DNA from: QNYZ01 sp964577615
Lineage (GTDB): Bacteria > Desulfobacterota > Desulfobacteria > Desulfobacterales > QNYZ01
Reading direction: 5' to 3'
Assembly: GCA_964577615.1 (NCBI GenBank)
Contig: CAZNZW010000006.1
Location: 1 to 64,000 of the forward strand
DNA length: 64,000 bases
A program made the translations under genes and the position numbers. The first letter of the stretch is position 1; each line of letters opens with the position of its first letter. Below are positions 50,730-59,465 of the stretch, one piece after another. The notes beneath the pieces were generated by a model, which was not told where the DNA came from, did not search any database, and worked only from the letters and a program-made list of their open reading frames with translations.

Positions 50730-53153
50730 ATGCAGGACAGCGCGCGGGTTGTCATTATCGGTGGCGGCATTATCGGGTGCAGCACGGCCTACCATCTGAC
50801 CAAAGCCGGCTGGCAGGATGTCGTCATCCTCGAAAAAGGAGAGCTGACCAGCGGCTCCACCTGGCATGCGGCCGGGCTGGTGGGCCAGCTCCGGGCCGAA
50901 CGGAATATTACCCGGATGCTCCAGTACAGCGTGGACCTGTACACAAAACTGGAGGCGGAAACCGGGCTGACCACCGGCTGGAAACAGTCGGGCTGCCTGC
51001 ACCTGGCCAAAACCCCGGAACGGCTCATGGAGCTGAAAAAAGGGGCGACCACGGCGCGCAGTTTTGGCCTGGAGATGAACATGCTGACGCCCGCCGAGGC
51101 GAAAAAGCTGTTTCCCATCATGACTGCCGATGATCTTGTGGGGGCGGCCTACATGCCCACGGACGGCCAGGCAGACCCGGCGGGAATCACCCAGGCCATG
51201 GCCCGGGGCGCCCGTTCCCGGGGATGCGTGATTTACGAGCGGACCCGGGTGACCGGATTCGAGTTTGACCGGAAACGGGTAACGGCCGTGGTGACGGACA
51301 AAGGCAGCATGCGATGCGAGATCGTTGTCAACTGCACGGGCATGTGGGGCTGGCAGATCGGAGAGAAACTCGGGGTCAATACGCCACTGGTTCCGTTTCA
51401 GCACCAGTTTCTTGTCACCGATGTGATCGAAGGCGTACCGACCGACCTGCCCACGGTGCGGGACAAGGATAACCTGCTTTACTACAAGGAAGAAGTCGGC
51501 GGTCTCGTCATGGGCGGCTATGAACGCAATCCCATTGACTGGTCGGTCCATGGCGTGCCCGATGATTTTATCTCCCAGTTGCTCGAGCCGGATTTTGATC
51601 ATTTTGAATCCATTTTCAGCCCGGCCATGATGCGGACCCCGTGTCTGGAAAATGCCGGTATTTCCCGGCTGGTCAATGGGCCGGAGGCCTTTACGCCTGA
51701 CGGAGATGCGATCATGGGCCCGGCGCCCGAACTGGACAATTGTTTTGTTGCCGTGGGATTTAACGCCTTCGGGATCGCCGCCGGCGGCGGGGCCGGCCGG
51801 ATGATGGCCGAATGGATCATCGACGGCGAACCGAGCCTGGACATCTGGCCGCTGGATATCCGGCGGTTCGGCCCCCACCATCGCAGCCGGTCGTACAATG
51901 TTACCCGGACCACTGAATTGTACGGCAAACACTACACCATTCACTGGCCCCACGAAGAGCACGACTCCGCCCGGGGCGTCCGGCGCAGCCCGCTCTATCC
52001 GCTGTTGAAAGAAAAAGGGGCCGTGTACGGCGCCAAATACGGCTGGGAACGGGTGAACTGGTTTGCCCCCGAAGGCGTCACGCCGGCCGACGACCGGACC
52101 TTTGGCATCCCCAACTGGTTCGAACACGTGGCCGCCGAGCACCGCGCCGCCCGGGAAGGCGTGGTTCTCATCGACCAGACGTCTTTCGGCAAGTTCGAGA
52201 TCGAAGGCCCCGGCGCCCTGGCGTTTCTCAACCGGATCTGCGCCAATCAGATCGATCGGCCGGTGGGCCGGGTTATCTATACCCAGATGTGCAATCCGCG
52301 GGGGACCATCGAAGCCGACCTGACCGTGGCCCGGATCGCCGGCGACCGGTTTTTCCTCGTGGTGGGCACGGCCTTCCCCCTGCGGGTGCGCGGATGGATC
52401 GAAAAACATCTGCCCGCCGACGGATCGGTATCCTTTTCCGAAGTCACCCCGGCCTGGGCGGTGATCAACGTGGCCGGACCGCGCTCACGGACACTGCTGC
52501 AGAAACTGACATCGGCCGATTTGGGCCCCGCGGCGTTCCCTTTTTCTTCCTGCCGGCGGATATCCCTGGATCATGCCCCGGTCCGGATTTTCCGGATCAC
52601 CTACGTGGGCGAGATGGGCTACGAAGTCTACGTGCCCGTTGAATTTGCCGCGCATGTCTACGAATCGCTCCAGGCGGCCGGCCGGGAACTGGGCGTCAGA
52701 AACGCCGGTTACCGGGCGATTGCCTCTCTGCATCTGGAAAAGGGATATGCCGACTGGGGATCGGAACTGACACCGGAATACACGCCCTATGATGCCGGCC
52801 TCGGATTTTGCGTGGCCCTGGAAAAACCCGATTTTATCGGCCGCGCGGCGCTGGAAAAGATTGAAAAAACCGGCCCGTCGCAGCAGTTGTGTACCTTTAC
52901 GTTTGATACGGATCAGCCGGTCATGGTCCAGAGCAGCGCGCCCATTATCCATGACGGCGCCGTTATCGGGGTCACAACCAGTGCCGGCTACGGGCATACC
53001 CTCGGTAAAACAATCTGTTACGGGTATATTCCCGTTGACGTGGCTGCGGCCGGGGGCAAGTTTGTGATTGAAAACTACAGACAGTCGATCCCGGTCACGC
53101 TGCACACCGACCGGGCGCTTTACGATCCTGAACGCAAAAAAATATTGAGCTGA
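50730..53153 (+). CDS. Dimethylglycine/sarcosine dehydrogenase-like flavoprotein
   Basis: An 807-residue enzyme with an N-terminal FAD domain and a C-terminal aminomethyltransferase (GcvT-like) domain, as in dimethylglycine and sarcosine dehydrogenases. The FAD motif is VVIIGGGIIGCSTAYHL (8-24). STWHAAGLVGQLR (44-56) has the His46 that is covalently flavinylated in these enzymes. The GcvT half starts near 440 (REGVVLIDQTSFGKFEIEGPGAL) and includes YVGEMGYEVYVP and the folate-region C-terminus. It would oxidise an N-methyl group and hand the one-carbon unit to tetrahydrofolate. The start follows an AAAGGAG site. The choXWV genes follow. Confidence 0.9.
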   Translation: MQDSARVVIIGGGIIGCSTAYHLTKAGWQDVVILEKGELTSGSTWHAAGLVGQLRAERNITRMLQYSVDLYTKLEAETGLTTGWKQSGCLHLAKTPERLMELKKGATTARSFGLEMNMLTPAEAKKLFPIMTADDLVGAAYMPTDGQADPAGITQAMARGARSRGCVIYERTRVTGFEFDRKRVTAVVTDKGSMRCEIVVNCTGMWGWQIGEKLGVNTPLVPFQHQFLVTDVIEGVPTDLPTVRDKDNLLYYKEEVGGLVMGGYERNPIDWSVHGVPDDFISQLLEPDFDHFESIFSPAMMRTPCLENAGISRLVNGPEAFTPDGDAIMGPAPELDNCFVAVGFNAFGIAAGGGAGRMMAEWIIDGEPSLDIWPLDIRRFGPHHRSRSYNVTRTTELYGKHYTIHWPHEEHDSARGVRRSPLYPLLKEKGAVYGAKYGWERVNWFAPEGVTPADDRTFGIPNWFEHVAAEHRAAREGVVLIDQTSFGKFEIEGPGALAFLNRICANQIDRPVGRVIYTQMCNPRGTIEADLTVARIAGDRFFLVVGTAFPLRVRGWIEKHLPADGSVSFSEVTPAWAVINVAGPRSRTLLQKLTSADLGPAAFPFSSCRRISLDHAPVRIFRITYVGEMGYEVYVPVEFAAHVYESLQAAGRELGVRNAGYRAIASLHLEKGYADWGSELTPEYTPYDAGLGFCVALEKPDFIGRAALEKIEKTGPSQQLCTFTFDTDQPVMVQSSAPIIHDGAVIGVTTSAGYGHTLGKTICYGYIPVDVAAAGGKFVIENYRQSIPVTLHTDRALYDPERKKILS

Positions 53154-53268
53154 AGGACTGTCCCGGTGTAATCGCTGCCGGTCTGTGGTAAAACTGGCGG
53201 CAGTCGCCGCACTGGCCGGCCGCCTGTGCAGCGGCTGTGATCTATAATCTATCCAAGAGGAGGAGAAG

Positions 53269-54210
53269 ATGAAAAACAGACTGATGGTATTATTTGTAAT
53301 GACAGCAGTGATGGCCATGCTGGCCGCACCTGTGGCGGCATCGAACAAAACCTGCCAGACGGTACGTTTTTCCGATGTGGGCTGGACGGATATTACCTCG
53401 ACCACGGCGCTGACCTCGGTGGTGCTTGAAGCGCTGGGCTATAAAACCAAGGTGGACGTGTTGTCCGTGCCGGTGACTTTCGTCAGCCTGAAAAACAAGG
53501 ATATCGATGTCTTCCTGGGCCTCTGGATGCCCAGCATGGCCGCCGATGAAAAGCCGTACCACGACGATGGATCGGTTGAGCGGGTGCGCGCCAACCTCCA
53601 GGGGGCCAAGTATACCTTCGCCGTACCCAAATACGTCTATGACGCCGGCGTCAAGGATTTCGCCGATCTGGCCAGGTTCAAGGACAAATTCAGCGGTAAG
53701 ATCTACGGCATCGAACCGGGCAACGACGGCAACCGTCTGATCCAGTCGATGATCGATAAAAACGCGTTCAGCCTGAAGGGATGGAAACTGGTGGAATCGA
53801 GTGAACAGGGAATGCTCAGTCAGGTCCGCCGGTCCGTACGCAACAAAGACTGGATCGTTTTTCTCGGCTGGGAACCGCATCCCATGAATTCGAATTTCGA
53901 CATGGCCTATCTGTCCGGCGGCGACGACTATTTCGGCCCCAATTACGGCGGCGCCACGGTTTATACCAATGTCCGCAAAGGGTTTGCAAAAGAATGTCCC
54001 AATGTCGGGCAGCTGTTGAAGAATCTGGAATTTTCCCTGACCATGGAGAACCAGGTGATGGGCATGATTTTAGATGACAAGATGCAGCCGAAAACCGCCG
54101 CCATGAAATGGCTCAAGGCCCACCCGGATGTATTGGGAAAATGGCTGCAGGGGGTGACCACCATCGACGGTAAAGACGGTCTTTCGGCGGTAAAAGCCGC
54201 GTTGAAATAA
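53269..54210 (+). CDS. choX: Choline/betaine ABC transporter substrate-binding protein (ChoX-like)
   Basis: A 313-residue periplasmic binding protein (OpuAC family) with a signal peptide (~1-24, ending PVAA). It closely resembles ChoX: VRFSDVGWTDITSTTALTSVVLE near the N-terminus, PVTFVSLKNKDIDVFLGLWMPSM, YGIEPGNDGNRLI, VESSEQGMLSQV and FLGWEPHPMN. The Trp and Tyr residues in these segments form the aromatic box that binds the trimethylammonium group. Choline or glycine betaine is the expected ligand. It has its own GAGGAGG site and heads the transporter genes. Confidence 0.92.
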   Translation: MKNRLMVLFVMTAVMAMLAAPVAASNKTCQTVRFSDVGWTDITSTTALTSVVLEALGYKTKVDVLSVPVTFVSLKNKDIDVFLGLWMPSMAADEKPYHDDGSVERVRANLQGAKYTFAVPKYVYDAGVKDFADLARFKDKFSGKIYGIEPGNDGNRLIQSMIDKNAFSLKGWKLVESSEQGMLSQVRRSVRNKDWIVFLGWEPHPMNSNFDMAYLSGGDDYFGPNYGGATVYTNVRKGFAKECPNVGQLLKNLEFSLTMENQVMGMILDDKMQPKTAAMKWLKAHPDVLGKWLQGVTTIDGKDGLSAVKAALK

Positions 54211-54271
54211 AAGCGCTCCTGTTTTGTCACGCTGTTTCTTTTTCATAAACGGATAACCGGGAGAAAGTCCC

Positions 54272-55123
54272 ATGGATCTGGTCCCTGCATTTTTAATGCA
54301 TAAAATTCCGGTTGGCCAATGGGCACGGGTGCTGGTCAATTATCTGACGGATAATTTTCACGAACAGTTCCGCCTGTTTTCCGAAGGGCTGGACTGGATG
54401 ATCCAGGGCGTTGTCTTTCTGCTCAACGCCATCCCGCCGCTGATTCTCATCGCCGGCGTGATGGCGCTCGGTTTCTGGCTGCACCGAAAAGTCCGTCTGG
54501 CCGTTGGCATCGGTCTGGCGCTGCTTCTGATTCTCAACCTCGGCTATTGGGAACAGACCATCGAAACCATCGCGCTGGTCCTCTATGCCACCCTGATTTC
54601 AAGTGTCATCGGCGTGCCTCTGGGAATTGCCGCCGCGCACCGGCCCTGGCTGTTTACCCTTTTGCGGCCGATTCTCGATCTGATGCAGACGATTCCGACT
54701 TTTGTTTATCTGATCCCAACCCTGATGCTTTTTGGCCTGGGGATGGTACCCGGATTGATTTCCACTGTGATTTTCGCCATTCCCGCGCCGATCCGTCTGA
54801 CCCATCTGGGAATCAGCGGGGTGCCCACGCATCTCATTGATGCCGGCAAAGCCTTCGGCGCCAGCCGGATGCAGCTGCTGTTTAAAGTGGAACTGCCCCA
54901 TGCCATGCCCAACATCATGGCCGGACTGAACCAGTGCATCATGCTCTCGCTGTCGATGGTGGTCATTGCCGCGCTGGTGGGGGCCGACGGGCTGGGCAAA
55001 CCGGTGGTGCGCGCCCTCAACTCGGTCAATATCGCCCAGGGCATCGAGGCCGGTCTGGCAATCGTGATCGTGGCCATCGTACTGGACCGGCTGCTCAAAC
55101 AGCCGGGCAATGTTTCCGAATAA
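54272..55123 (+). CDS. choW: Choline/betaine ABC transporter permease (ChoW/ProW-like)
   Basis: A 283-residue inner-membrane permease with about six helices. The N-terminal cytoplasmic part (PVGQWARVLVNYLTDNF) precedes helix 1. VIGVPLGIAAAHRPW, LDLMQTIPTFVYLIPTLMLFGLG and the EAA loop GASRMQLLFKVELPHAMPNIMAGLNQ are the standard ProW/ChoW features. It forms the channel between the ChoX-like protein and the ChoV-like ATPase. A 61-base spacer with a GGGAGA site separates it from choX. Confidence 0.94.
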   Translation: MDLVPAFLMHKIPVGQWARVLVNYLTDNFHEQFRLFSEGLDWMIQGVVFLLNAIPPLILIAGVMALGFWLHRKVRLAVGIGLALLLILNLGYWEQTIETIALVLYATLISSVIGVPLGIAAAHRPWLFTLLRPILDLMQTIPTFVYLIPTLMLFGLGMVPGLISTVIFAIPAPIRLTHLGISGVPTHLIDAGKAFGASRMQLLFKVELPHAMPNIMAGLNQCIMLSLSMVVIAALVGADGLGKPVVRALNSVNIAQGIEAGLAIVIVAIVLDRLLKQPGNVSE

Positions 55124-55142
55124 CCGAAACAGGGAGAACGCC

Positions 55143-56393
55143 GTGGCCATCATTACCTTCGAACATGTCGATGTCGTCTTCGGGCCGACCCCCAAAACCG
55201 CCCTGAAGATGCTCGACGACCACCAGGGGCGTGACGAGATTTTCAATGCCACCCGGAATCTGGTGGCGGTCCACGATGCCTGTCTGAAAGTTGCCGAAGG
55301 GCAGATATGCGTATTGATGGGGCTTTCCGGATCGGGAAAATCCTCCCTGCTGCGCTGTGTTAACGGGCTCAACAAAGCCACGCGCGGCAGGATCCGGGTG
55401 CGCCGGAGGGATGGGGATGTGGACGTGAGCCGCTGCAGCCGGAAGCAGCTGCACGATTTGCGGACGAATCATATTTCGATGGTTTTTCAGCAGTTCGCGC
55501 TGATGCCGTGGCGGACGGTGCGGGACAATGTCGGGTTTGGTCTGGACCTGGCCGGGGTGGGGCGCGGCGACCGCGACCGGATTGTCGATGAGAAACTGCG
55601 CATGATCCGGCTGTCGAAATGGGCCGACCGGTTTCCGCACCAGCTTTCCGGCGGCATGCAGCAGCGGGTCGGCCTGGCCCGGGCTCTGGCAACGGATGCC
55701 CGTATTCTGCTGATGGACGAACCCTTTTCCGCGCTCGATCCCCTGATTCGGGAACACCTTCAGGACGAACTGCTGCAGCTCCAGGCCGAACTGAAAAAAA
55801 CGATTCTCTTTGTCAGCCACGATCTGGATGAGGCCCTCAAGCTGGGGTCGCTGATTGCCATCATGGAAGCCGGCCGGATTGTTCAGGCGGGGACGCCCGA
55901 GGACATCGTCACCGATCCGGCCAATGACTATGTCCGGCGGTTCGTGGCGTCGATGAACCCGCTCAAGGTGCTGCGCTGCGGGTCGATCATGCGGCCGGTT
56001 TCCCGGCTGCGGCCGGTGGATGGAGACCGCCACCGGGTCTGGCTGGACAACGACGACCGGCATGCCCTGCGGCTCGATGCGGACGGCCGTCCCCGGCCGT
56101 CGTCCGAAGATGGGCCCGGCCTGGCTGCTTTTTCACCGGATATGGATTTTTCGCTTCCCGCGGACCCGGCCGGGAGGAATGATTATCTCACCGTCGGCCC
56201 TGATACGCCTATCCGGGCAGCTGTCGAGATTTACCATGCCACCGGAAAACCGATGCCGGTGATCGACACCGGCGGGAAAATGCTGGGGGTGATCACTATC
56301 CGCGACATCCTCAAGGGCATCCTGCAAAAAACGACCCCGACGGTCCGGGAGACGGCTGCCCGGGAAACCGGCGGGAATAGAGGTGGGCGATGA
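55143..56393 (+). CDS. choV: Choline/betaine ABC transporter ATPase (ChoV-like) with CBS domain
   Basis: A 416-residue ATPase. Walker A is GLSGSGKSS (near 62), the Q-loop is VFQQFALMPWRTVRDNVGFGL, the signature LSGGMQQRVGLARAL, Walker B ILLMDEPFSALD, and the switch His is in FVSHDLDEAL. The N-terminal region up to NLVAVHDACLKV is typical of ChoV. The C-terminus ends in a CBS-type segment (VGPDTPIRAAVEIYHATGKPMPVI to GVITIRDILKGIL), which in OpuA relatives senses ionic strength or nucleotides. GTG at 55143 is chosen because GGGAGA precedes it; an upstream ATG at 55110 overlaps choW. The stop overlaps the kinase gene as ATGA. Confidence 0.93.
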   Translation: MAIITFEHVDVVFGPTPKTALKMLDDHQGRDEIFNATRNLVAVHDACLKVAEGQICVLMGLSGSGKSSLLRCVNGLNKATRGRIRVRRRDGDVDVSRCSRKQLHDLRTNHISMVFQQFALMPWRTVRDNVGFGLDLAGVGRGDRDRIVDEKLRMIRLSKWADRFPHQLSGGMQQRVGLARALATDARILLMDEPFSALDPLIREHLQDELLQLQAELKKTILFVSHDLDEALKLGSLIAIMEAGRIVQAGTPEDIVTDPANDYVRRFVASMNPLKVLRCGSIMRPVSRLRPVDGDRHRVWLDNDDRHALRLDADGRPRPSSEDGPGLAAFSPDMDFSLPADPAGRNDYLTVGPDTPIRAAVEIYHATGKPMPVIDTGGKMLGVITIRDILKGILQKTTPTVRETAARETGGNRGGR

Positions 56394-57550
56394 ATCCGGC
56401 AGCCCGGGTCGGCGCCCGGATGGCGCCATTATCCCGGTCGCAGCGGTGCCTGCCGATACCCAAAGCCATCCGGCGCCTTTTTGAACAATACTATGATCTT
56501 GGCAATATCACGGGCTATCAACGCGTGTCCCGGGGCCAGGTCAATACCGGGCATATCGTCGAAACGGTCCGGGATACGCGGCGATCAAGGTATTTTGTTC
56601 GGGAATATCATTTGGCGCGTACCCGGCCCGAGATCGCATTTGAGCATGGCCTGCTGACCCATCTGGCCGGGAAAAAATTTGCATTGACCGGTGCGGTGCT
56701 CAAATCAAAAACCGGGAAAACCATGGTCGCTCTGCCGGCCGGCCGGCCGGATCGGAAAGAAGAGGCGTTTTTTGCCGTTTTCGACTACCTGCCCGGCGAG
56801 ATTCGCTGCGACTGGACGCCGCCGCTCTGTGATGACCGCGTTCTCCAAAGCGCCGCCGACGCCCTGGCCCGGTACCACCAGGCTGTTGCCGGCTGGCGGC
56901 CGGTCCATGGCAGCGTCAGACCCGATATTGTGCAGCAGTTGCGGCAGATGGATGAAAAACAGTACGCGCGGGGTTTTCCGGCTGGTCCGGTCTGTTTCGA
57001 TACCCATATGATTGCCCATCTCGACACGATCCGCGCCGCGCGGGAGTATCTGCTGACAGCTCTGGCCCCGGCGGCGTATCGAATGCTGCCCCGGCTGGCG
57101 GCTCATGGCGATTTTCACCCCGGCAACCTGATGTTCGAAAATGACCGGGTGAGCGGAATCTTTGATTTTGACTGGGCGCATGTGGATGCCCGGGTATTTG
57201 ACGTGGCCCTGGCGATTTTTTACTTCTGTACCGGATGGGCGGCCGAAACCGACGGGTGTCTGGACCGGGATCGGGTGGCGCTTTTCCTCCAGTCCTACCA
57301 GGGGGTGCTGGAAAAAGATCAGGAAATCGGCGCGCTCAATCGGACCGAGAAGCGCCTGCTTGCGGACATGGTACTGGCCGCCAATATCTATGTACTCGGC
57401 TGGGTGCTGGCGGATTTTTCTTCCGGGCGGATCGACATCGGCCGGTTTACCAAATATCTGCGGCATGGCGTCAACTATATTGACCGGGCCAAAGCGGAGA
57501 ACGCGAAGACAATCCGGAAAAGCATCTCAGACATCGGAGGGACGCACTGA
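56390..57550 (+). CDS. Aminoglycoside phosphotransferase/choline-kinase-fold protein
   Basis: A 386-residue protein-kinase-like phosphotransferase. The catalytic loop is LAAHGDFHPGNLMFEN (~235-250; HGDxxxxN), and the metal-binding Asp is in SGIFDFDWAHVD (~255-266). The N-lobe contains SRGQVNTGHIVET (glycine-rich loop) and YFVREYHLAR (ATP Lys position replaced by Arg in this reading). Relatives phosphorylate choline, homoserine, methylthioribose or aminoglycosides. Its place between choV and mttB suggests a small hydroxyl-bearing amine such as choline as substrate. An alternative start (Met 11) exists. The next gene starts immediately after its stop. Confidence 0.83.
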   Translation: MNPAARVGARMAPLSRSQRCLPIPKAIRRLFEQYYDLGNITGYQRVSRGQVNTGHIVETVRDTRRSRYFVREYHLARTRPEIAFEHGLLTHLAGKKFALTGAVLKSKTGKTMVALPAGRPDRKEEAFFAVFDYLPGEIRCDWTPPLCDDRVLQSAADALARYHQAVAGWRPVHGSVRPDIVQQLRQMDEKQYARGFPAGPVCFDTHMIAHLDTIRAAREYLLTALAPAAYRMLPRLAAHGDFHPGNLMFENDRVSGIFDFDWAHVDARVFDVALAIFYFCTGWAAETDGCLDRDRVALFLQSYQGVLEKDQEIGALNRTEKRLLADMVLAANIYVLGWVLADFSSGRIDIGRFTKYLRHGVNYIDRAKAENAKTIRKSISDIGGTH

Positions 57551-58825
57551 ATGAATATCGACAGGCTGATCGATCAGGCCCCTGCCGAATACCGGGCGGC
57601 GCTGAAGGAAGAAAAAGAGACTTATCTTCGCATCCATGACACCACCAAGGCCGTTCTGGCCGAGGTCGGGGTGGAAACAAAAAACAGGCGGATTATTTCC
57701 CTGCTGGAAGAGACCGGGCTGGCCGCCTACGATGAATTAACCGCCCGGGTATACGTGCTGCCCGAACTGGTCGATCAATGCCTGGATGTGGCCGCGAAAA
57801 CCTATGCCGGCGACGAGGGCATGAATACCCTCGGGATCGGCGGGATTCCACCATTTCTGTACCGGGGCGGAGAAGCACTCCCGCTGCCCGCCACCTATGA
57901 TGAACTCGATCATCTCATCGATCGGATCCGGGAAAACACGGATGTTGTCCGCTTTTTCAGCCAGCCGGTGCGGGTTCACCATGGGGACCCATTGCGCTGC
58001 AACCAGATGATGGACCGGATCGACACCTGTCTCAAGGTCACATGCAGTGCCTATATGGACAGGGATGACGCGGTCAAGTGGTTTGCCGGCCGGGAAGACT
58101 GGCACGACTCCATCTGCGGCATCAAATCTCCGCTGATCTGCATGGATGACATGATGGATGCCCTGGCCAGAAGCGCCGAAGCGGGCAATAATCTGCGGCT
58201 GACGACCATGCCCCTGGCCGGCCGAACAGTACCCCAGACGCCCGAGGCCTGTATCGTCATCACCCATGCCGAAGTGATGTTCATGCTGGTGGTGGCCCAG
58301 ACGATACACCCGGGCATGCTGTGCATGTTCGGCGGCATGCCCTGCCCGACCCGGCCCGACGGTAACCTGGCCTATTCCCATGACGCCATGGACCTGCTCA
58401 ACGTGGCCGTGGCGCGGCTCAACATGTGGGTTACCGGCCTGCCTTCGGTCCAGTCCGGCGGAAGTACGGAAGAACCGGACCCCAACGCCAGGGCGCTGGA
58501 GGACGGCATCCGCGGACGGCGGATTCTGTGTGATTTCGGGGTTCACAATGCCCGGCACTGTTTCGGCGTACTGGATAATCTCAATTTTTTCAGCGAAGAG
58601 GCGTTTGTCAAAGACTGTGACGCCCATCGGCAATATCTGAAGAATAACAGCGGGCCGTTTGCCCTAAAGCCCCTTTACATGCCCGGTGATGCCCAGGCCT
58701 TTGACGTGATTCAGCGTATCGGCAGCGGCGATTACTATACGGATTACCATACCACCGCCAATATCTCTGTTTACGATCAGTGGGCGGCTCGTCTGAAAAA
58801 AGAAAAACTGCTGCCCGCGCCGTGA
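57551..58825 (+). CDS. MttB-family methyltransferase without pyrrolysine
   Basis: A 424-residue member of the trimethylamine methyltransferase (MttB/MtgB) superfamily, which transfers a methyl group from a quaternary or tertiary amine to a corrinoid protein. The N-terminal helical KEEKETYLRIHDTTKAVLAEVGVET, VYVLPELVDQCL and GIGGIPPFLYRGGE are typical. There is no in-frame amber codon, so it belongs with the non-pyrrolysine group whose known member demethylates glycine betaine. It is shorter than the ~470-490 residues usual for the family, ending after the helical C-terminus. No corrinoid protein or activator gene is near. The ATG abuts the kinase stop. Confidence 0.88.
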   Translation: MNIDRLIDQAPAEYRAALKEEKETYLRIHDTTKAVLAEVGVETKNRRIISLLEETGLAAYDELTARVYVLPELVDQCLDVAAKTYAGDEGMNTLGIGGIPPFLYRGGEALPLPATYDELDHLIDRIRENTDVVRFFSQPVRVHHGDPLRCNQMMDRIDTCLKVTCSAYMDRDDAVKWFAGREDWHDSICGIKSPLICMDDMMDALARSAEAGNNLRLTTMPLAGRTVPQTPEACIVITHAEVMFMLVVAQTIHPGMLCMFGGMPCPTRPDGNLAYSHDAMDLLNVAVARLNMWVTGLPSVQSGGSTEEPDPNARALEDGIRGRRILCDFGVHNARHCFGVLDNLNFFSEEAFVKDCDAHRQYLKNNSGPFALKPLYMPGDAQAFDVIQRIGSGDYYTDYHTTANISVYDQWAARLKKEKLLPAP

Positions 58826-58923
58826 TCGCGACCCTGAATTCACTCATCACCCGCCGGCCATGCCGGCCGTCCGGATCAGCCGGTTCGAGGGCAGGCGCCG
58901 GGTCTCTTTTTTGATCGCATTTT

Positions 58924-58956
58924 CCCGGCCGCTTCCATTACTTCCGGGCTTTTTTT
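58924..58956 (+). terminator. Candidate terminator of the choline/betaine operon
   Basis: CCCGG (58924-58928) can pair with CCGGG (58944-58948), followed by C and seven T (58950-58956). The stem is short, but the T-run is good and the position, 99 bases after the mttB stop, is right. Confidence 0.55.
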
Positions 58957-59050
58957 GCAGTTGATGATTGTATGTTTGCCGGGAAGTGTTAAAATAACAA
59001 CCGGGCCGTGAACCGAAACGGAAAAAATCAACTGAGAGGGGGAGCACAAC

Positions 59051-59404
59051 ATGCCGGTACGAAAATACAGCGACCTGCTGGCTGCGGAGGTTGATATGGC
59101 GGGGGCGCAAAACGTCCTGAAAAAAATTCCCATCGGCCAGTCGGAAGGCTGGGAAGGCTACACCCTGAGAACGTTTACGCTGGGACCGGGCGGGCATACG
59201 CCCCGGCATTCTCATGACTGGGAGCATGTCAATTACGTTATCCGGGGCCGGGGAAAGCTGATGATCGGCGGGGTGGATCACGATGTCGATGAGCGGGATT
59301 TTGCCTTTGTGCCCCCCGGCGTTGAGCACCAGTTTTCCAATCCGAACGATGCGATTTTTGAATTTATCTGTATCGTGCCCAACCGGGGGGAATATCCGAA
59401 ATAA
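59051..59404 (+). CDS. Cupin-domain protein
   Basis: A 117-residue single-cupin protein. Cupin motif 1 is GGHTPRHSHDWEHVNYVIRG (G-x5-HxH-x4-E), supplying two His and a Glu for metal binding. Motif 2 is FVPPGVEHQFSN (P-G-x2-H), supplying the third His. Such small cupins act as metal-dependent dioxygenases, isomerases or sensors, and nothing here fixes the reaction. The start has a GGGGGAG site. It is followed 61 bases later by an acyltransferase gene. Confidence 0.88.
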   Translation: MPVRKYSDLLAAEVDMAGAQNVLKKIPIGQSEGWEGYTLRTFTLGPGGHTPRHSHDWEHVNYVIRGRGKLMIGGVDHDVDERDFAFVPPGVEHQFSNPNDAIFEFICIVPNRGEYPK

Positions 59405-59465
59405 AACGGGGCCGGGGCGCCGGGGACGTTTAAAAACGACGAAAATTTCGGGTTCGGGAGAAGCG

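Noticed and set aside
50547..52409. 620-codon open frame on the minus strand
   Set aside because: It lies opposite the DMG-dehydrogenase-like gene, whose protein has clear FAD and GcvT motifs. The antisense product is His/Pro/Arg-rich without domains, a typical GC-rich shadow.
57551..58825. Pyrrolysine-containing MttB
   Set aside because: No in-frame TAG occurs, the frame is complete, and the stop is TGA followed within a few codons by another stop.
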